From: Paenibacillus woosongensis
GTDB taxonomy: Bacteria; Bacillota; Bacilli; Paenibacillales; Paenibacillaceae
Direction of reading: 5' to 3'
DNA length: 64,000 bases
Assembly: GCF_009725165.1 (NCBI RefSeq)
Contig: NZ_WNZW01000011.1
Coordinates: 1-64,000, forward strand
Program-made: the position numbers and the translations under genes
The notes under the pieces: model-generated
Seen by the model: the letters and a program-made list of their open reading frames with translations, nothing else
What the model was told of the DNA's origin: nothing
The model's database searches: none
Shown: piece after piece, positions 7,634-15,701 of the stretch
Layout: every line of letters starts with the position of its first letter
How positions within the stretch are numbered: position 1 is the stretch's first letter

Positions 7634-7972
7634 ATGGAATTAATGATGTCAATAGCCGTCGGCATCCTGTTCATGGTCGGAGTATATCTGATCCTTACCA
7701 GGAGCTTGCTGCGCATTATACTCGGGACGTCCCTGCTGACGCATGCGGTGCATTTGCTGTTGTTAACAATGGCCCGTTTGAAGAAGGGGGCGCCTCCGCT
7801 GCTTGGCGAGCAGGCCTCCGCCTATACGGATCCGGTTCCGGCGGCTCTTATATTAACATCTATAGTAATTAGCTTCGGAGTCACATCCTTCTTCTTTGTA
7901 CTCGCCTACAAGGCGTACCAAAAACTGAAAACAGATGATATGGAGCAGCTAAGGGGGGACGAAGGTGAATAA
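7634..7972 (+). CDS. mrpC: Mrp antiporter subunit C
   Basis: This 112-residue protein with three hydrophobic segments matches MrpC/MnhC, the NuoK-like subunit of the Mrp complex ('MVGVYLILTRSLLRIILGTSLLTHAVHLLLL' region). It starts 2 bp after the mrpAB stop behind 'GGGAGGGATCGG' and overlaps mrpD by 8 bp, so translation is probably coupled. Length is normal for the family. Confidence 0.94.
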   Translation: MELMMSIAVGILFMVGVYLILTRSLLRIILGTSLLTHAVHLLLLTMARLKKGAPPLLGEQASAYTDPVPAALILTSIVISFGVTSFFFVLAYKAYQKLKTDDMEQLRGDEGE

Positions 7973-9446
7973 TTTACTCGTATTTCCGCTTATCATTCCT
8001 CTGCTGACTGCAGTTGCTCTTATTTTTGCCCATAGCCGGGTAATGCTGCAAAGATGGATCAATGCCGCAGGGGCAGTGCTGAATATTCTCGCGGCGATCC
8101 TCATCGTCCGAGAGGTTAGACTGAACGATATCCAGACTTTGTATATGGGAGGCTGGGCGCCGCCATACGGAATCGTATTTACGGCGGATATGCTGGCGGC
8201 GCTGCTCGTATTAACGACGACAGTGCTAAGTACGGCTTGCCTGTTCTATGCGTTCGGCAGCATCGGAAGAGAGAGGGAGCGGCATTATTTCCATCCGTTC
8301 TTCCAATTTCTGATCGTAGGGGTGAATGGTTCATTTCTGACGGGGGATTTGTTCAATCTGTTTGTCTGCTTTGAGGTGATGCTGATCGCTTCCTACGCCC
8401 TGATCGTGCTTGGAGGCACGAAACGGCAGCTGAGGGAGACGCTGAAATATATTCTGGTCAACATCGTGTCCTCCAGCTTCTTTGTAGCGGCGATCGCTTA
8501 TCTATATGGTGTTACCGGTACACTAAACATGGCACATTTATCGCTTCGCATAGCCGAGGCGGGACAGGGCGGGATAATTAATGTTATCGCCGTGTTATTT
8601 CTCATCGTATTTGCGCTTAAAGCGGGCCTGTTCCTGTTCTTCTGGCTGCCGGGCTCATACAGCGCCCCGCCAACGGCGGTGAAGGCTTTGTTCGGCGCGC
8701 TGCTGACCAAGGTCGGCATTTATGCGATTGCCCGTACCTTCAGCCTCATATTCTATCACCAGCCGGAGCTTACCCATTCGCTAATCGGTTGGATGGCTGT
8801 GGCGACGATGATATTAGGCGGGATCGGTGCAGTCGCTTATTCCGATATCCACCGGATCATCAACTATAACGTTGTGATCGGGATCGGCTTTATTTCCTTC
8901 GGAATCGCCACGGCGACCAAGACATCTATGGATGGCGTCGTCTTCTATCTGATCCATGACATGATCGCCAAAGCGCTGCTGTTCCTGCTGGGGGGAATGC
9001 TCATCAAGGCCGCGGGCACCAGTGACTTGCGGCAAATGGGCGGGCTGATAAGACGTTATCCGCTACTGGGCTGGATGTTCTTTATCGTCACGCTAGCGAT
9101 CATCGGCGTGCCGTCGCTCAGCGGCTTCACAGGCAAGCTGTTGATCGTCCAAGGCGGGTTTGCCTCTGGCCATTATTGGTGGACCGGGGTGGCGCTTGTG
9201 TCCAGCCTGATCATGCTCTATTCTCTGATGCGGATATTTATCGGGGCTTTCTTTGGCGGCGGGGAGCAGTCTGCAGCCATCCAGGAGCCAGTCCGGATCA
9301 AAGGGCTGCTATCTAGTGCAGCTGCATTGTTCGTCCTTATCCTTATGATCGGGATCGGCTCTGAGTGGGTATACTCTCTTGCGTCTCAGGCCGGGGATGT
9401 CTTAACGAACCCAGCAATTTATATCGATGCCGTGCTGAAGGAGTAG
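7965..9446 (+). CDS. mrpD: Mrp antiporter subunit D
   Basis: This 493-residue protein is MrpD, the second antiporter-like subunit related to NuoM/N. It has about 14 membrane helices and the conserved proton-channel regions: 'FNLFVCFEVMLIASYALIVL' with its key Glu, and a Lys in 'FALKAGLFLFFWLPGSYSAP'. It starts at a GTG behind AAGGGGGGACGAAG, inside the end of mrpC. MrpA and MrpD form the proton path of the complex; loss of either abolishes antiport in studied bacilli. Confidence 0.95.
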   Translation: MNNLLVFPLIIPLLTAVALIFAHSRVMLQRWINAAGAVLNILAAILIVREVRLNDIQTLYMGGWAPPYGIVFTADMLAALLVLTTTVLSTACLFYAFGSIGRERERHYFHPFFQFLIVGVNGSFLTGDLFNLFVCFEVMLIASYALIVLGGTKRQLRETLKYILVNIVSSSFFVAAIAYLYGVTGTLNMAHLSLRIAEAGQGGIINVIAVLFLIVFALKAGLFLFFWLPGSYSAPPTAVKALFGALLTKVGIYAIARTFSLIFYHQPELTHSLIGWMAVATMILGGIGAVAYSDIHRIINYNVVIGIGFISFGIATATKTSMDGVVFYLIHDMIAKALLFLLGGMLIKAAGTSDLRQMGGLIRRYPLLGWMFFIVTLAIIGVPSLSGFTGKLLIVQGGFASGHYWWTGVALVSSLIMLYSLMRIFIGAFFGGGEQSAAIQEPVRIKGLLSSAAALFVLILMIGIGSEWVYSLASQAGDVLTNPAIYIDAVLKE

Positions 9447-9451
9447 ATGAT

Positions 9452-9928
9452 ATGGCGCTTCAAATTTTATTGAATTTTCTGATTGCCTTAGTGTGGATGT
9501 TCTTGAATAATAACTGGACGACCTCCGGGCTCATCGTTGGCTATATCGTGGGCTTGGTCATGATTGGTCTGTTCGGCCGCTTCTGGCCGCAGGGCTTCTA
9601 TATGAAAAAAGTATGGGCGATCGTCAAGCTGCTTGTACTGTTTATTAAGGAGCTGTTCAAGTCCAGCTTCGTAGTCATTGGGCAGGTCCTCTCGCCTAAG
9701 CTGAACATCCGTCCGGGAATCTTCGCCTATACGACCGAGCTTAAGAGCGATTGGGAAGTTACGATACTGGCTAACCTCATTACGCTGACACCGGGAACAC
9801 TAACGCTTGATGTATCCAGAGAAGGTTCTACCTTATATATCCATGCGATGGACATCGATGATGTCGATAAGCTCTGCAGCGATATTAGAAGCACGTTTGA
9901 AAAAGCAATCCTGGAGGTGACGAAATGA
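9452..9928 (+). CDS. mrpE: Mrp antiporter subunit E
   Basis: MrpE of 158 residues, with two N-terminal hydrophobic segments and a soluble C-terminal part containing the family signature 'LANLITLTPGTLTLDVS'. The ATG at 9452 follows GAAGGAG; the open frame extends upstream into mrpD but has no start signal there. It begins 5 bp after the mrpD stop and overlaps mrpF by 4 bp (ATGA). Confidence 0.93.
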   Translation: MALQILLNFLIALVWMFLNNNWTTSGLIVGYIVGLVMIGLFGRFWPQGFYMKKVWAIVKLLVLFIKELFKSSFVVIGQVLSPKLNIRPGIFAYTTELKSDWEVTILANLITLTPGTLTLDVSREGSTLYIHAMDIDDVDKLCSDIRSTFEKAILEVTK

Positions 9929-10218
9929 TCGACGGGTTCTTGTTTGCAGCCCTCGTTATATTATCGTTGGCGATACTGGGGTGCTTGTACCGTTTGATGA
10001 AGGGGCCTTCCATGGCTGACCGCATTACGTCTCTGGATACGATCGGCATCAATCTGCTGGCCATGGTAGCCGTACTCTGCATGCTGATGAGGACGGAAGC
10101 ATATTTCGAAATCATTCTTCTAATCGGTATTCTATCTTTCATTGGAACGACCGCCTTTGCCCGGTACATTGAGCGTGGTGTTGTCATTGAGCAGCGAGGT
10201 GATGATGATGATCGGTGA
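9925..10218 (+). CDS. mrpF: Mrp antiporter subunit F
   Basis: MrpF of 97 residues with three hydrophobic segments and the conserved 'RLMKGPSMADRITSLDTIG' loop. It starts within the mrpE stop (ATGA overlap) behind GGAGGTGACGAA and overlaps mrpG. Confidence 0.93.
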   Translation: MIDGFLFAALVILSLAILGCLYRLMKGPSMADRITSLDTIGINLLAMVAVLCMLMRTEAYFEIILLIGILSFIGTTAFARYIERGVVIEQRGDDDDR

Positions 10219-10594
10219 GCTTCTGATTGGCATGCTCGTATTGTTTGGGGCTGTAGTCAGTGCGTTAAGCGCCTTTGGGCTGATACGGCTTCCCGATGTA
10301 TATTTACGGTCGCATGCGGCCACGAAAAGCACGACGCTCGGCGTATTATGCATATTGAGCGGGGCCTTCCTGTACTTCATGTTCTATCTGGATCATGTCA
10401 GCGCCAAGCTGCTGCTCGGTATCGTCTTCGTCTTCATTACCGCGCCGGTGGCAGGTCATCTGAACGGCAGGGCCGCTCATCGGACCGGAGTGCCTTTATG
10501 GAAGGGCAGCGTTAGGGACGACCTGAAAGAGGCCATGAGACGGGAGGAGCAGGGACGGCAGGTGCAGCAGGAAGAAGGAAGTAAGCAGGAGTAA
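10208..10594 (+). CDS. mrpG: Mrp antiporter subunit G
   Basis: MrpG of about 128 residues with three membrane segments and the family motif 'LIRLPDVYLRSHAATKSTTLG'. Three in-frame ATGs (10202, 10205, 10208) follow GCGAGGTG; the third has the best spacing. It overlaps the end of mrpF and closes the operon. The C-terminal ~30 residues are charged, Arg/Glu/Gln-rich and probably cytoplasmic. Confidence 0.92.
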   Translation: MIGELLIGMLVLFGAVVSALSAFGLIRLPDVYLRSHAATKSTTLGVLCILSGAFLYFMFYLDHVSAKLLLGIVFVFITAPVAGHLNGRAAHRTGVPLWKGSVRDDLKEAMRREEQGRQVQQEEGSKQE

Positions 10595-10810
10595 GACTGG
10601 CTAAATTAAAAGCAAGGGTATTACTCAGCAAGAAGCAATAGCAACTACTGCATTAGCAACTGCAGGTGTAAATGTATAGATACTGCAGTACAATGGCGGT
10701 AATATACAGGAACAAACGAGCTGCACCAAGTCGGGTGACAGCAACTTCAAAGGGATTAACGATGTTCAGCCTGCCCCATCTCACCGGGCAGGCTGTTGCC
10801 ATTTATCTAG

Positions 10811-10848
10811 AGGTGGAACACCGGGTGTTCATGGTCTTAAGACCACCT
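10811..10848. repeat. nested palindromes upstream of the lia/psp operon
   Basis: GAACAC/GTGTTC (10816-10821 and 10825-10830) and the perfect palindrome GGTCTTAAGACC (10833-10844) lie between outer arms AGGTGG (10811) and CCACCT (10843). Candidate operator, or a terminator-like structure for mrp. Confidence 0.5.
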
Positions 10849-10873
10849 CGACTTAGGTCTAGGAAGAAAAACC

Positions 10874-10914
10874 GTCCGTAGTCCGTTTTGAAGAAACGCT
10901 TTTCCACCTACAAT
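10874..10914 (+). promoter_or_regulatory. lia/psp operon promoter with tandem repeat
   Basis: TTTTGA (10886-10891), a 17-bp spacer and TACAAT (10909-10914). Directly upstream, GTCCGT is repeated at 10874 and 10881 with a 7-bp period. That is where a LuxR-type activator such as LiaR would bind. The identity of the binding protein is inferred. Confidence 0.5.
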
Positions 10915-10956
10915 AAGGACATAAGGTTGATACTTACGAAAGGCGGTGACTAATAA

Positions 10957-11256
10957 ATGAGAACAAATCGATCAAGCGGGTTCGCAATCGTACTTATTGT
11001 CCTGGGGGGATTGATCCTGCTGGGCAAGCTTACCCCGCTGCTGGGCAGTCTATTCGGATTGTTGTTCGCAGTAGCATTGATCGGTCTTGGTTACTACGGT
11101 ATTCGCCGGGGCAACGCTTTTTTTGGATGGATCGTCCTCCTCTTTGGGATCATATCCTTAATGAACAAGCTGGCCTGGCTCATCGTACCGGCAATCGGGA
11201 TCGGCCTGATCGTCTACGGCATTTATTCACTGAATGGAAGACGGCGGGGATATTGA
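10957..11256 (+). CDS. LiaI-like small membrane protein
   Basis: This 99-residue protein is almost entirely hydrophobic, with about four short membrane segments rich in Gly and Leu ('VLIVLGGLILLGKL', 'LIVPAIGIGLIVYGIY') and Arg at both ends. It resembles the LiaI/LiaF transmembrane domain family. In Bacillus, LiaI anchors the PspA homologue LiaH at the membrane. Here it is the first gene of the operon and lies directly ahead of a PspA gene, which supports the same role. AAGGCGGTG precedes the ATG. Confidence 0.75.
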   Translation: MRTNRSSGFAIVLIVLGGLILLGKLTPLLGSLFGLLFAVALIGLGYYGIRRGNAFFGWIVLLFGIISLMNKLAWLIVPAIGIGLIVYGIYSLNGRRRGY

Positions 11257-11308
11257 TCACATATATCGAATAATGATGAACCGATATGGTTAGGAGGGAT
11301 GGGATGTC

Positions 11309-11983
11309 ATGAGTGTATTTCGTCGAGTACGGGATATTACGGTAGCTAATTTAAATGAACGTTTGGAGCAATCTCAAGATCCGGTGCGGTTAATCGATCA
11401 ATTCCTGATTGAGACCCGCCAGGAGATCGCTGAGGCAGAGAAGCTGCATCAGCAGTATGCGGGGCATACGAAGCAATTGAAGCAGCAGGTGGATCAGGCC
11501 AAGGTGATGCGCGACCGCAGGGAAGAGCAGGCGCTGCTAGCCCTTAAAGCGGAGGAGGAGCATCTAGCGAAGCTAGCTCTGCAGGAGAAGATGCTCTACG
11601 AAGAGAAGATCGAGCAGTACTCCGGACTGTACGCGCAAAGCCTCGAGTCTTTGCAGGAATTGGAAAGTCAACTGAACGAATTAAAAACGGAATATCAAGT
11701 GGTATACAGCAAACGGCAGTATTACTACGCAAGAATGGAGACGCTCCGTCTGCAGCAGCGTATGAACCAGCGGATGAGTGGGTACGGTACACAAGACGTG
11801 CCGAAAATGTTCCACCGCCTGGAAGACCGGGTATCCGATATGGAATGGGAAGCCCGCAGCTTGCGGGATCTGAGAAGATCAGGACAGGAATTCATGAACC
11901 AGGCCGGATCGGTTCTGCAATCGACTTTGGAACAGGAGCTCTCCCGTTTGAAGCAGAAGCTGAATAACAAAGGAGAGGAGTAA
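11309..11983 (+). CDS. PspA/IM30 family protein (first copy)
   Basis: This 224-residue, almost wholly coiled-coil protein belongs to the PspA/LiaH/Vipp1 family, which oligomerises on stressed membranes. The N-terminus ('VFRRVRDITVANLNERLEQSQDPV') is the typical amphipathic helix and hinge; long Gln/Glu/Lys-rich helices follow to about residue 145, and a final helix ends the chain. GGAGGGATGGGATGTC precedes the ATG. A PspC-domain gene follows after 5 bp and a second PspA gene after that. The two copies differ clearly, so they are paralogues rather than a recent duplication. Confidence 0.9.
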   Translation: MSVFRRVRDITVANLNERLEQSQDPVRLIDQFLIETRQEIAEAEKLHQQYAGHTKQLKQQVDQAKVMRDRREEQALLALKAEEEHLAKLALQEKMLYEEKIEQYSGLYAQSLESLQELESQLNELKTEYQVVYSKRQYYYARMETLRLQQRMNQRMSGYGTQDVPKMFHRLEDRVSDMEWEARSLRDLRRSGQEFMNQAGSVLQSTLEQELSRLKQKLNNKGEE

Positions 11984-11988
11984 TACCG

Positions 11989-12468
11989 ATGGGAACTCTA
12001 TACCGTTCCAGACGTGATCGTTGGTTCAGCGGCCTGATCGGCGGGCTTGGCGAGTATTTCAACATCAGTGTCACCGCGCTTCGGCTGCTGGCGATTATCA
12101 GTGTATTCATTACAGGCGGAACCACCATCGTGATTTATTTGATTGCAACGCTGGTCATTTCGAAGGAGCCGTATACTCCTCGCGATCCATACTACAATGG
12201 AGGCTGGCAAGGCGGCGGGCATCATAACCACGGGTACGGCAATCCGGGCAATCCGGGCAACGCGTACCGCGATCCTCAGTACGCCGACCCGCGTTACGGC
12301 GGGCCAAGCTACAGCGACCCGCGTTACCAGCAGCAATCAGCATTTAGCGGCAGCGCATCGAATTTGGATTCGATGATGGAAGATATTGAGAAGAAGGCGA
12401 TGGAGAAAGAGCTGGAGGAACTTCGGAGAAAATTATCAAAATACGAGAATGAGAAGGGAGATAAATAA
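11989..12468 (+). CDS. PspC-domain membrane protein with low-complexity and coiled-coil tail
   Basis: Residues ~3-62 form a PspC domain ('[20 protein letters not shown]' followed by a hydrophobic hairpin). Next comes a Gly/Pro/Tyr/Asn-rich linker (~65-115) with imperfect repeats such as 'NPGNPGN' and 'ADPRY..SDPRY', then a charged C-terminal helix ('[19 protein letters not shown]'). PspC proteins link PspA to the membrane in other bacteria. The helix could dock onto either neighbouring PspA. The gene sits between two pspA genes with gaps of 5 and 2 bp and is clearly co-transcribed. Confidence 0.88.
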   Translation: MGTLYRSRRDRWFSGLIGGLGEYFNISVTALRLLAIISVFITGGTTIVIYLIATLVISKEPYTPRDPYYNGGWQGGGHHNHGYGNPGNPGNAYRDPQYADPRYGGPSYSDPRYQQQSAFSGSASNLDSMMEDIEKKAMEKELEELRRKLSKYENEKGDK

Positions 12469-12470
12469 CC

Positions 12471-13178
12471 ATGGGAGTATTCAAAAGAATTAAAGACATT
12501 ACGAAAGCATCCGTAAATGACATGCTTGATAAAGTAGAGGATCCAGTAGTGATGCTTAACCAGTACCTGCGCGACATGGAGACCGAAATCCGCGACGCTG
12601 AGGTAACGGTGGCGAAGCAAATGGCGAACGAGCGCAGAATGAAGCACCGTCTGGAAGAGGCGATCCGTATTTCCGCGCAAAGAGAGAGCCAAGCTGAGGC
12701 GGCGCTCAAAAATGGGCAGGAGGAAGTAGCCCGCAAGCTGCTGGAAGAGAAAATTATGTATGATCAGAAACAACTGGAGTTCAGTGATCTGCATGTCCAA
12801 GCGGAAGCTCAGGCTCAGGAACTCAAGCAGCAACTGCATGACATGAAGGATGAGTACTACAAGCTGCGCAACAAACGCAACGAGCTGGTCAGCCGTGCGC
12901 AAATGGCTAAAGCTAGAAAGCAAATGTCGCAAATCAATACGCTCAATACGATTGAGAGCGGCAGCGCGTCCCTAGGCTTCCACCGGATGGAAGAGAAAAT
13001 CATGCAGCTTGAGGCAGAAGCTGAAGTAGCCGGAATCGGTTACCGCGGAGTCAGCAGCTCCGGTTCCTCGTACATCAGCCCTGCTGATGCCGAGAAGCAG
13101 GTCAAGGTGGATGAGCAGCTGGAGGCTCTGAAAGCTAAGCTGAACCCTTCGGCTAATCGGGCCGAAAGCAAGGAATAA
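12471..13178 (+). CDS. PspA/IM30 family protein (second copy)
   Basis: This 235-residue PspA-family protein starts '[19 protein letters not shown]', the standard amphipathic N-terminus, and is coiled coil to about residue 160. A Gly/Ser-rich hinge follows ('[19 protein letters not shown]', ~190-208), then a last helix. It is closer to the canonical PspA start than the first copy. GAAGGGAGATAAATAACC precedes the ATG, 2 bp after the PspC gene. Two different PspA partners could form mixed oligomers or act at different stress levels; that is inference. Confidence 0.9.
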   Translation: MGVFKRIKDITKASVNDMLDKVEDPVVMLNQYLRDMETEIRDAEVTVAKQMANERRMKHRLEEAIRISAQRESQAEAALKNGQEEVARKLLEEKIMYDQKQLEFSDLHVQAEAQAQELKQQLHDMKDEYYKLRNKRNELVSRAQMAKARKQMSQINTLNTIESGSASLGFHRMEEKIMQLEAEAEVAGIGYRGVSSSGSSYISPADAEKQVKVDEQLEALKAKLNPSANRAESKE

Positions 13179-13222
13179 CAGCTACACGACTACAGGACAT
13201 TGTGATATGCTATGTAATGGTT

Positions 13223-13264
13223 AAAGCCATGCGGTATGAATTTATATACTGTTATGGCTTTTCC
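13223..13264 (+). terminator. partial terminator between the psp and liaFSR parts
   Basis: AAAGCCAT.. (13223) pairs with ATGGCTTT (13254-13261) through a long interrupted stem and ends in TTTT. It could reduce read-through from the stress-protein genes into the sensor genes. Confidence 0.5.
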
Positions 13265-13303
13265 ACTTACATTCTCACATATGAACTGATCTGGAGGTGC
13301 GGC

Positions 13304-13954
13304 ATGGATAGGCATAGAAGCTTATTGGCCATCGGATTGATCGGGCTGGGCATATTCATTATTTTCGGCCAGGGGCTGGGCTTTTTTACCATCGTCGCGA
13401 TTGTGATATTAGGCTATGGCATTTATAAAATTCGTCTTGGTGACGACGTAAAAATCGGTTATATTTTACTGGCGATCGGCGGAGGCATGATTCTGCTGCA
13501 TCATTTTATGTTCGTGGTCGCCATTGTCATGATTTCGCTCGGTTTGTATTATGCAAAGATGAAGAAGGTCATTCCGGCAAGAAACCATGTTCAGAAGCAA
13601 AACGTTACATCGAGCATTCACTGGGATCGCGACCCGTGGACGCTGCGGAATACAAGCATGTGGCATGTGCTTGGGGAAGTGAACATCGATCTGTCTCTTG
13701 CCATGGTAGAAGACCAGAATAATGTGCTTATGTTCCAGGGAATTGTCGGCGACATTGATTTGGTCGTATCCGAGGATTACGGCGTGGAGGTTGAAGCCTT
13801 CGCTCTCTTCGGGCAAATTGATTTAGATGATGAGAAGGAGACGGGAATGCTGAATCGCGTGTACTGGAAGTCTCCGAACTATGAGCAACGGGATCAAAAG
13901 GTGAAAATTATAATTTCCTACCTTGTGGGGAATGTCGATATACATTTGACTTAA
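13304..13954 (+). CDS. liaF: LiaF-like regulatory membrane protein
   Basis: This 216-residue protein has four hydrophobic segments in the first ~90 residues and a soluble C-terminal LiaF domain ('GEVNIDLSLAMVEDQNNVLM', 'GIVGDIDLVVSEDYGVEVEA', ending 'YLVGNVDIHLT'). LiaF inhibits the kinase LiaS in Bacillus until envelope damage occurs. Start at the ATG at 13304 behind CTGGAGGTGCGGC; in-frame upstream codons lack a ribosome-binding site. It is followed 21 bp later by the kinase gene, in the usual F-S-R order. Confidence 0.88.
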   Translation: MDRHRSLLAIGLIGLGIFIIFGQGLGFFTIVAIVILGYGIYKIRLGDDVKIGYILLAIGGGMILLHHFMFVVAIVMISLGLYYAKMKKVIPARNHVQKQNVTSSIHWDRDPWTLRNTSMWHVLGEVNIDLSLAMVEDQNNVLMFQGIVGDIDLVVSEDYGVEVEAFALFGQIDLDDEKETGMLNRVYWKSPNYEQRDQKVKIIISYLVGNVDIHLT

Positions 13955-13975
13955 TTACAGGAGGATTGACCTGCC

Positions 13976-15049
13976 ATGAGAAAGAAAAAGCCGTCCAACA
14001 TGGTATCTCGCAGTATGCGGGATGGGATCCTCCTGTCTTTTGTGCTGCTTGCGGGAATCATTTATATTTTGTATACATACGGGTATTTCTTACCATCAAC
14101 ATCCTGGAAAACCGGCATTCAGGCCGGATTGACCTTATTTACACTGCTCCTTGTTATCGGGGCGGTGTACGGCTTCCTTCAGGGCTACCGCGCCAAACGA
14201 AGGATCGATTTGCTTCGTGATTCCTTGCTGCAATGGGAGAAGGGGAATCAGACAGGAATGGTTCCGAAGCTGGGTGAAGATGAGCTGGGCCGGCTTGGGG
14301 AGCAGCTGGAGAGGATTGGGAAACGCTGGGAGGAGCAGGTAACCTCCTTGCAGCGTTTGTCTACGCATAATGCTCAGCTAGCCGAGCAGGCGAGGGTATC
14401 GGCGATCGTCGAGGAGCGTCAGCGGCTGGCCCGCGAGCTCCATGATGCGGTCTCCCAGCAGCTGTTCGCGATATCGATGACGGCGACGGCGGTAGGCCGT
14501 ACCTTGGAGAAGGATTTCGACAAGGCCCAGCGCCAGGTGGAACTGATCGAGGAAATGGCCTCGGTGGCCCAGTCGGAGATGAGAGCTCTGCTGCTGCACC
14601 TCCGACCGGTCTATCTGGAGGGCAAAGAGCTGTCTCAAGGGCTGCTGGAGCTGGTACGCGAGCTGAAGACGAAGGTTCCTATGGATTTAACGCTGGAAAT
14701 CGATGAGGATTTGAAGCTCAGCAAGGGCATAGAGAATCACTTGTTCCGCATTATCCAGGAGGCCATGTCGAATACGCTGCGGCATGCCAAGGCCGATAAG
14801 ATGGAGATACGCATTCATAGAAAGGCGGAGACGGTCAAGGTTATTCTCCGCGACAACGGAGTAGGCTTTGAGCTTGACGAGAAGAAGCAGGCTTCCTATG
14901 GCTTATCCACAATGCAGGAGCGCGTACACGAGATCGGCGGCTCGATTCAATTCATTACCGCCCCGGGTAAAGGGACGCGGATCGAAATTACCGTACCGTT
15001 AATGACCGAAGAGAGCGGAGAGGAGGAGTATCATGGAGATGGACAATGA
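13976..15049 (+). CDS. liaS: LiaS-like sensor histidine kinase
   Basis: This 357-residue kinase has two membrane segments (~18-40 and ~50-70) with almost no extracellular loop, as in intramembrane-sensing kinases. A HAMP-like linker follows, then a HisKA_3 domain with His156 in '[12 protein letters not shown]' and an HATPase domain ('LRHAKADK', '[10 protein letters not shown]', 'GLSTMQERV'). It would autophosphorylate when released by LiaF and pass phosphate to LiaR, whose gene overlaps its end by 17 bp. CAGGAGGATTGACCTGCC precedes the ATG. Confidence 0.92.
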   Translation: MRKKKPSNMVSRSMRDGILLSFVLLAGIIYILYTYGYFLPSTSWKTGIQAGLTLFTLLLVIGAVYGFLQGYRAKRRIDLLRDSLLQWEKGNQTGMVPKLGEDELGRLGEQLERIGKRWEEQVTSLQRLSTHNAQLAEQARVSAIVEERQRLARELHDAVSQQLFAISMTATAVGRTLEKDFDKAQRQVELIEEMASVAQSEMRALLLHLRPVYLEGKELSQGLLELVRELKTKVPMDLTLEIDEDLKLSKGIENHLFRIIQEAMSNTLRHAKADKMEIRIHRKAETVKVILRDNGVGFELDEKKQASYGLSTMQERVHEIGGSIQFITAPGKGTRIEITVPLMTEESGEEEYHGDGQ

Positions 15050-15683
15050 TATCAAAGTACTGCTGGTGGACGACCACGAAATGGTCAGGATCGGCCTGGC
15101 AGCCGTGCTCGGCACGGAAGAAGGCATTGAAGTGGTCGGCGAGGCCAGCAGTGGAGAGGAAGGCATCAGGCTCGCCCAGGAATACAAGCCGGACGTAGTA
15201 CTGATGGATCTCGTCATGGAAGGAATGGACGGGATCGAGACGACGCGGCAGCTGCTTAAGCTCTATCCTGATTGCAAGGTTATCGTCCTGACGAGTTATC
15301 TCGACGATGAGAAAATGTACCCCGTCATCGAGGCGGGAGCGTTCAGCTATCTTCTAAAGACGTCGCGCGCTTCCGAAGTGGCCGACGCCATTCGTGCTGC
15401 GGCACGAGGTCAGTCTGTTCTCGAATCGCAGGTCGCTTCCAAAATGATGAACCGGTTCCGGCAGCCGAAGACCGAGACGCCGGCCCATGAGGAGCTTACA
15501 GAACGGGAGATGGACGTGCTGCGCTTGGTCGCCCAAGGGAAATCCAATCAGGATATCGCTGACGATCTAGTGATTGGCATTAAAACTGTGAAATTCCACG
15601 TCACGAATATTTTGGCCAAACTGGGTGTAGAAGACCGCACTCAAGCGGCTATCTATGCTTACAAAAACGGGCTGGCGGAATAG
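15033..15683 (+). CDS. liaR: LiaR-like response regulator (NarL/LuxR family)
   Basis: This 216-residue protein has a receiver domain with the acidic pocket in 'LLVDDHE' and phosphoacceptor Asp59 in '[11 protein letters not shown]', plus a C-terminal LuxR helix-turn-helix ('[20 protein letters not shown]', '[16 protein letters not shown]'). Its gene begins inside liaS behind GAGGAGGAG. It probably activates the operon promoter near 10886. Last gene of the operon. Confidence 0.92.
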   Translation: MEMDNDIKVLLVDDHEMVRIGLAAVLGTEEGIEVVGEASSGEEGIRLAQEYKPDVVLMDLVMEGMDGIETTRQLLKLYPDCKVIVLTSYLDDEKMYPVIEAGAFSYLLKTSRASEVADAIRAAARGQSVLESQVASKMMNRFRQPKTETPAHEELTEREMDVLRLVAQGKSNQDIADDLVIGIKTVKFHVTNILAKLGVEDRTQAAIYAYKNGLAE

Positions 15684-15701
15684 GCGCTAATTGTTGCTTT
15701 T

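Larger units (their letters stand above)
10595..10956 (+). other. mrp-lia intergenic region with hairpins and the lia promoter
   Basis: These 362 bp carry no convincing gene; a 69-codon open frame at 10672 has no ribosome-binding site. A 10-bp stem CAGCCTGCCC/GGGCAGGCTG near 10763-10792 may end mrp transcription, although its T-tract is poor. Nested palindromes follow at 10811-10848, then a tandem GTCCGT repeat and a promoter before the LiaI-like gene. Confidence 0.6.

Noticed and set aside
10672..10881. 69-codon open frame in the mrp-lia gap
   Set aside because: No Shine-Dalgarno, Arg-rich composition, and it overlaps palindromes and promoter elements.
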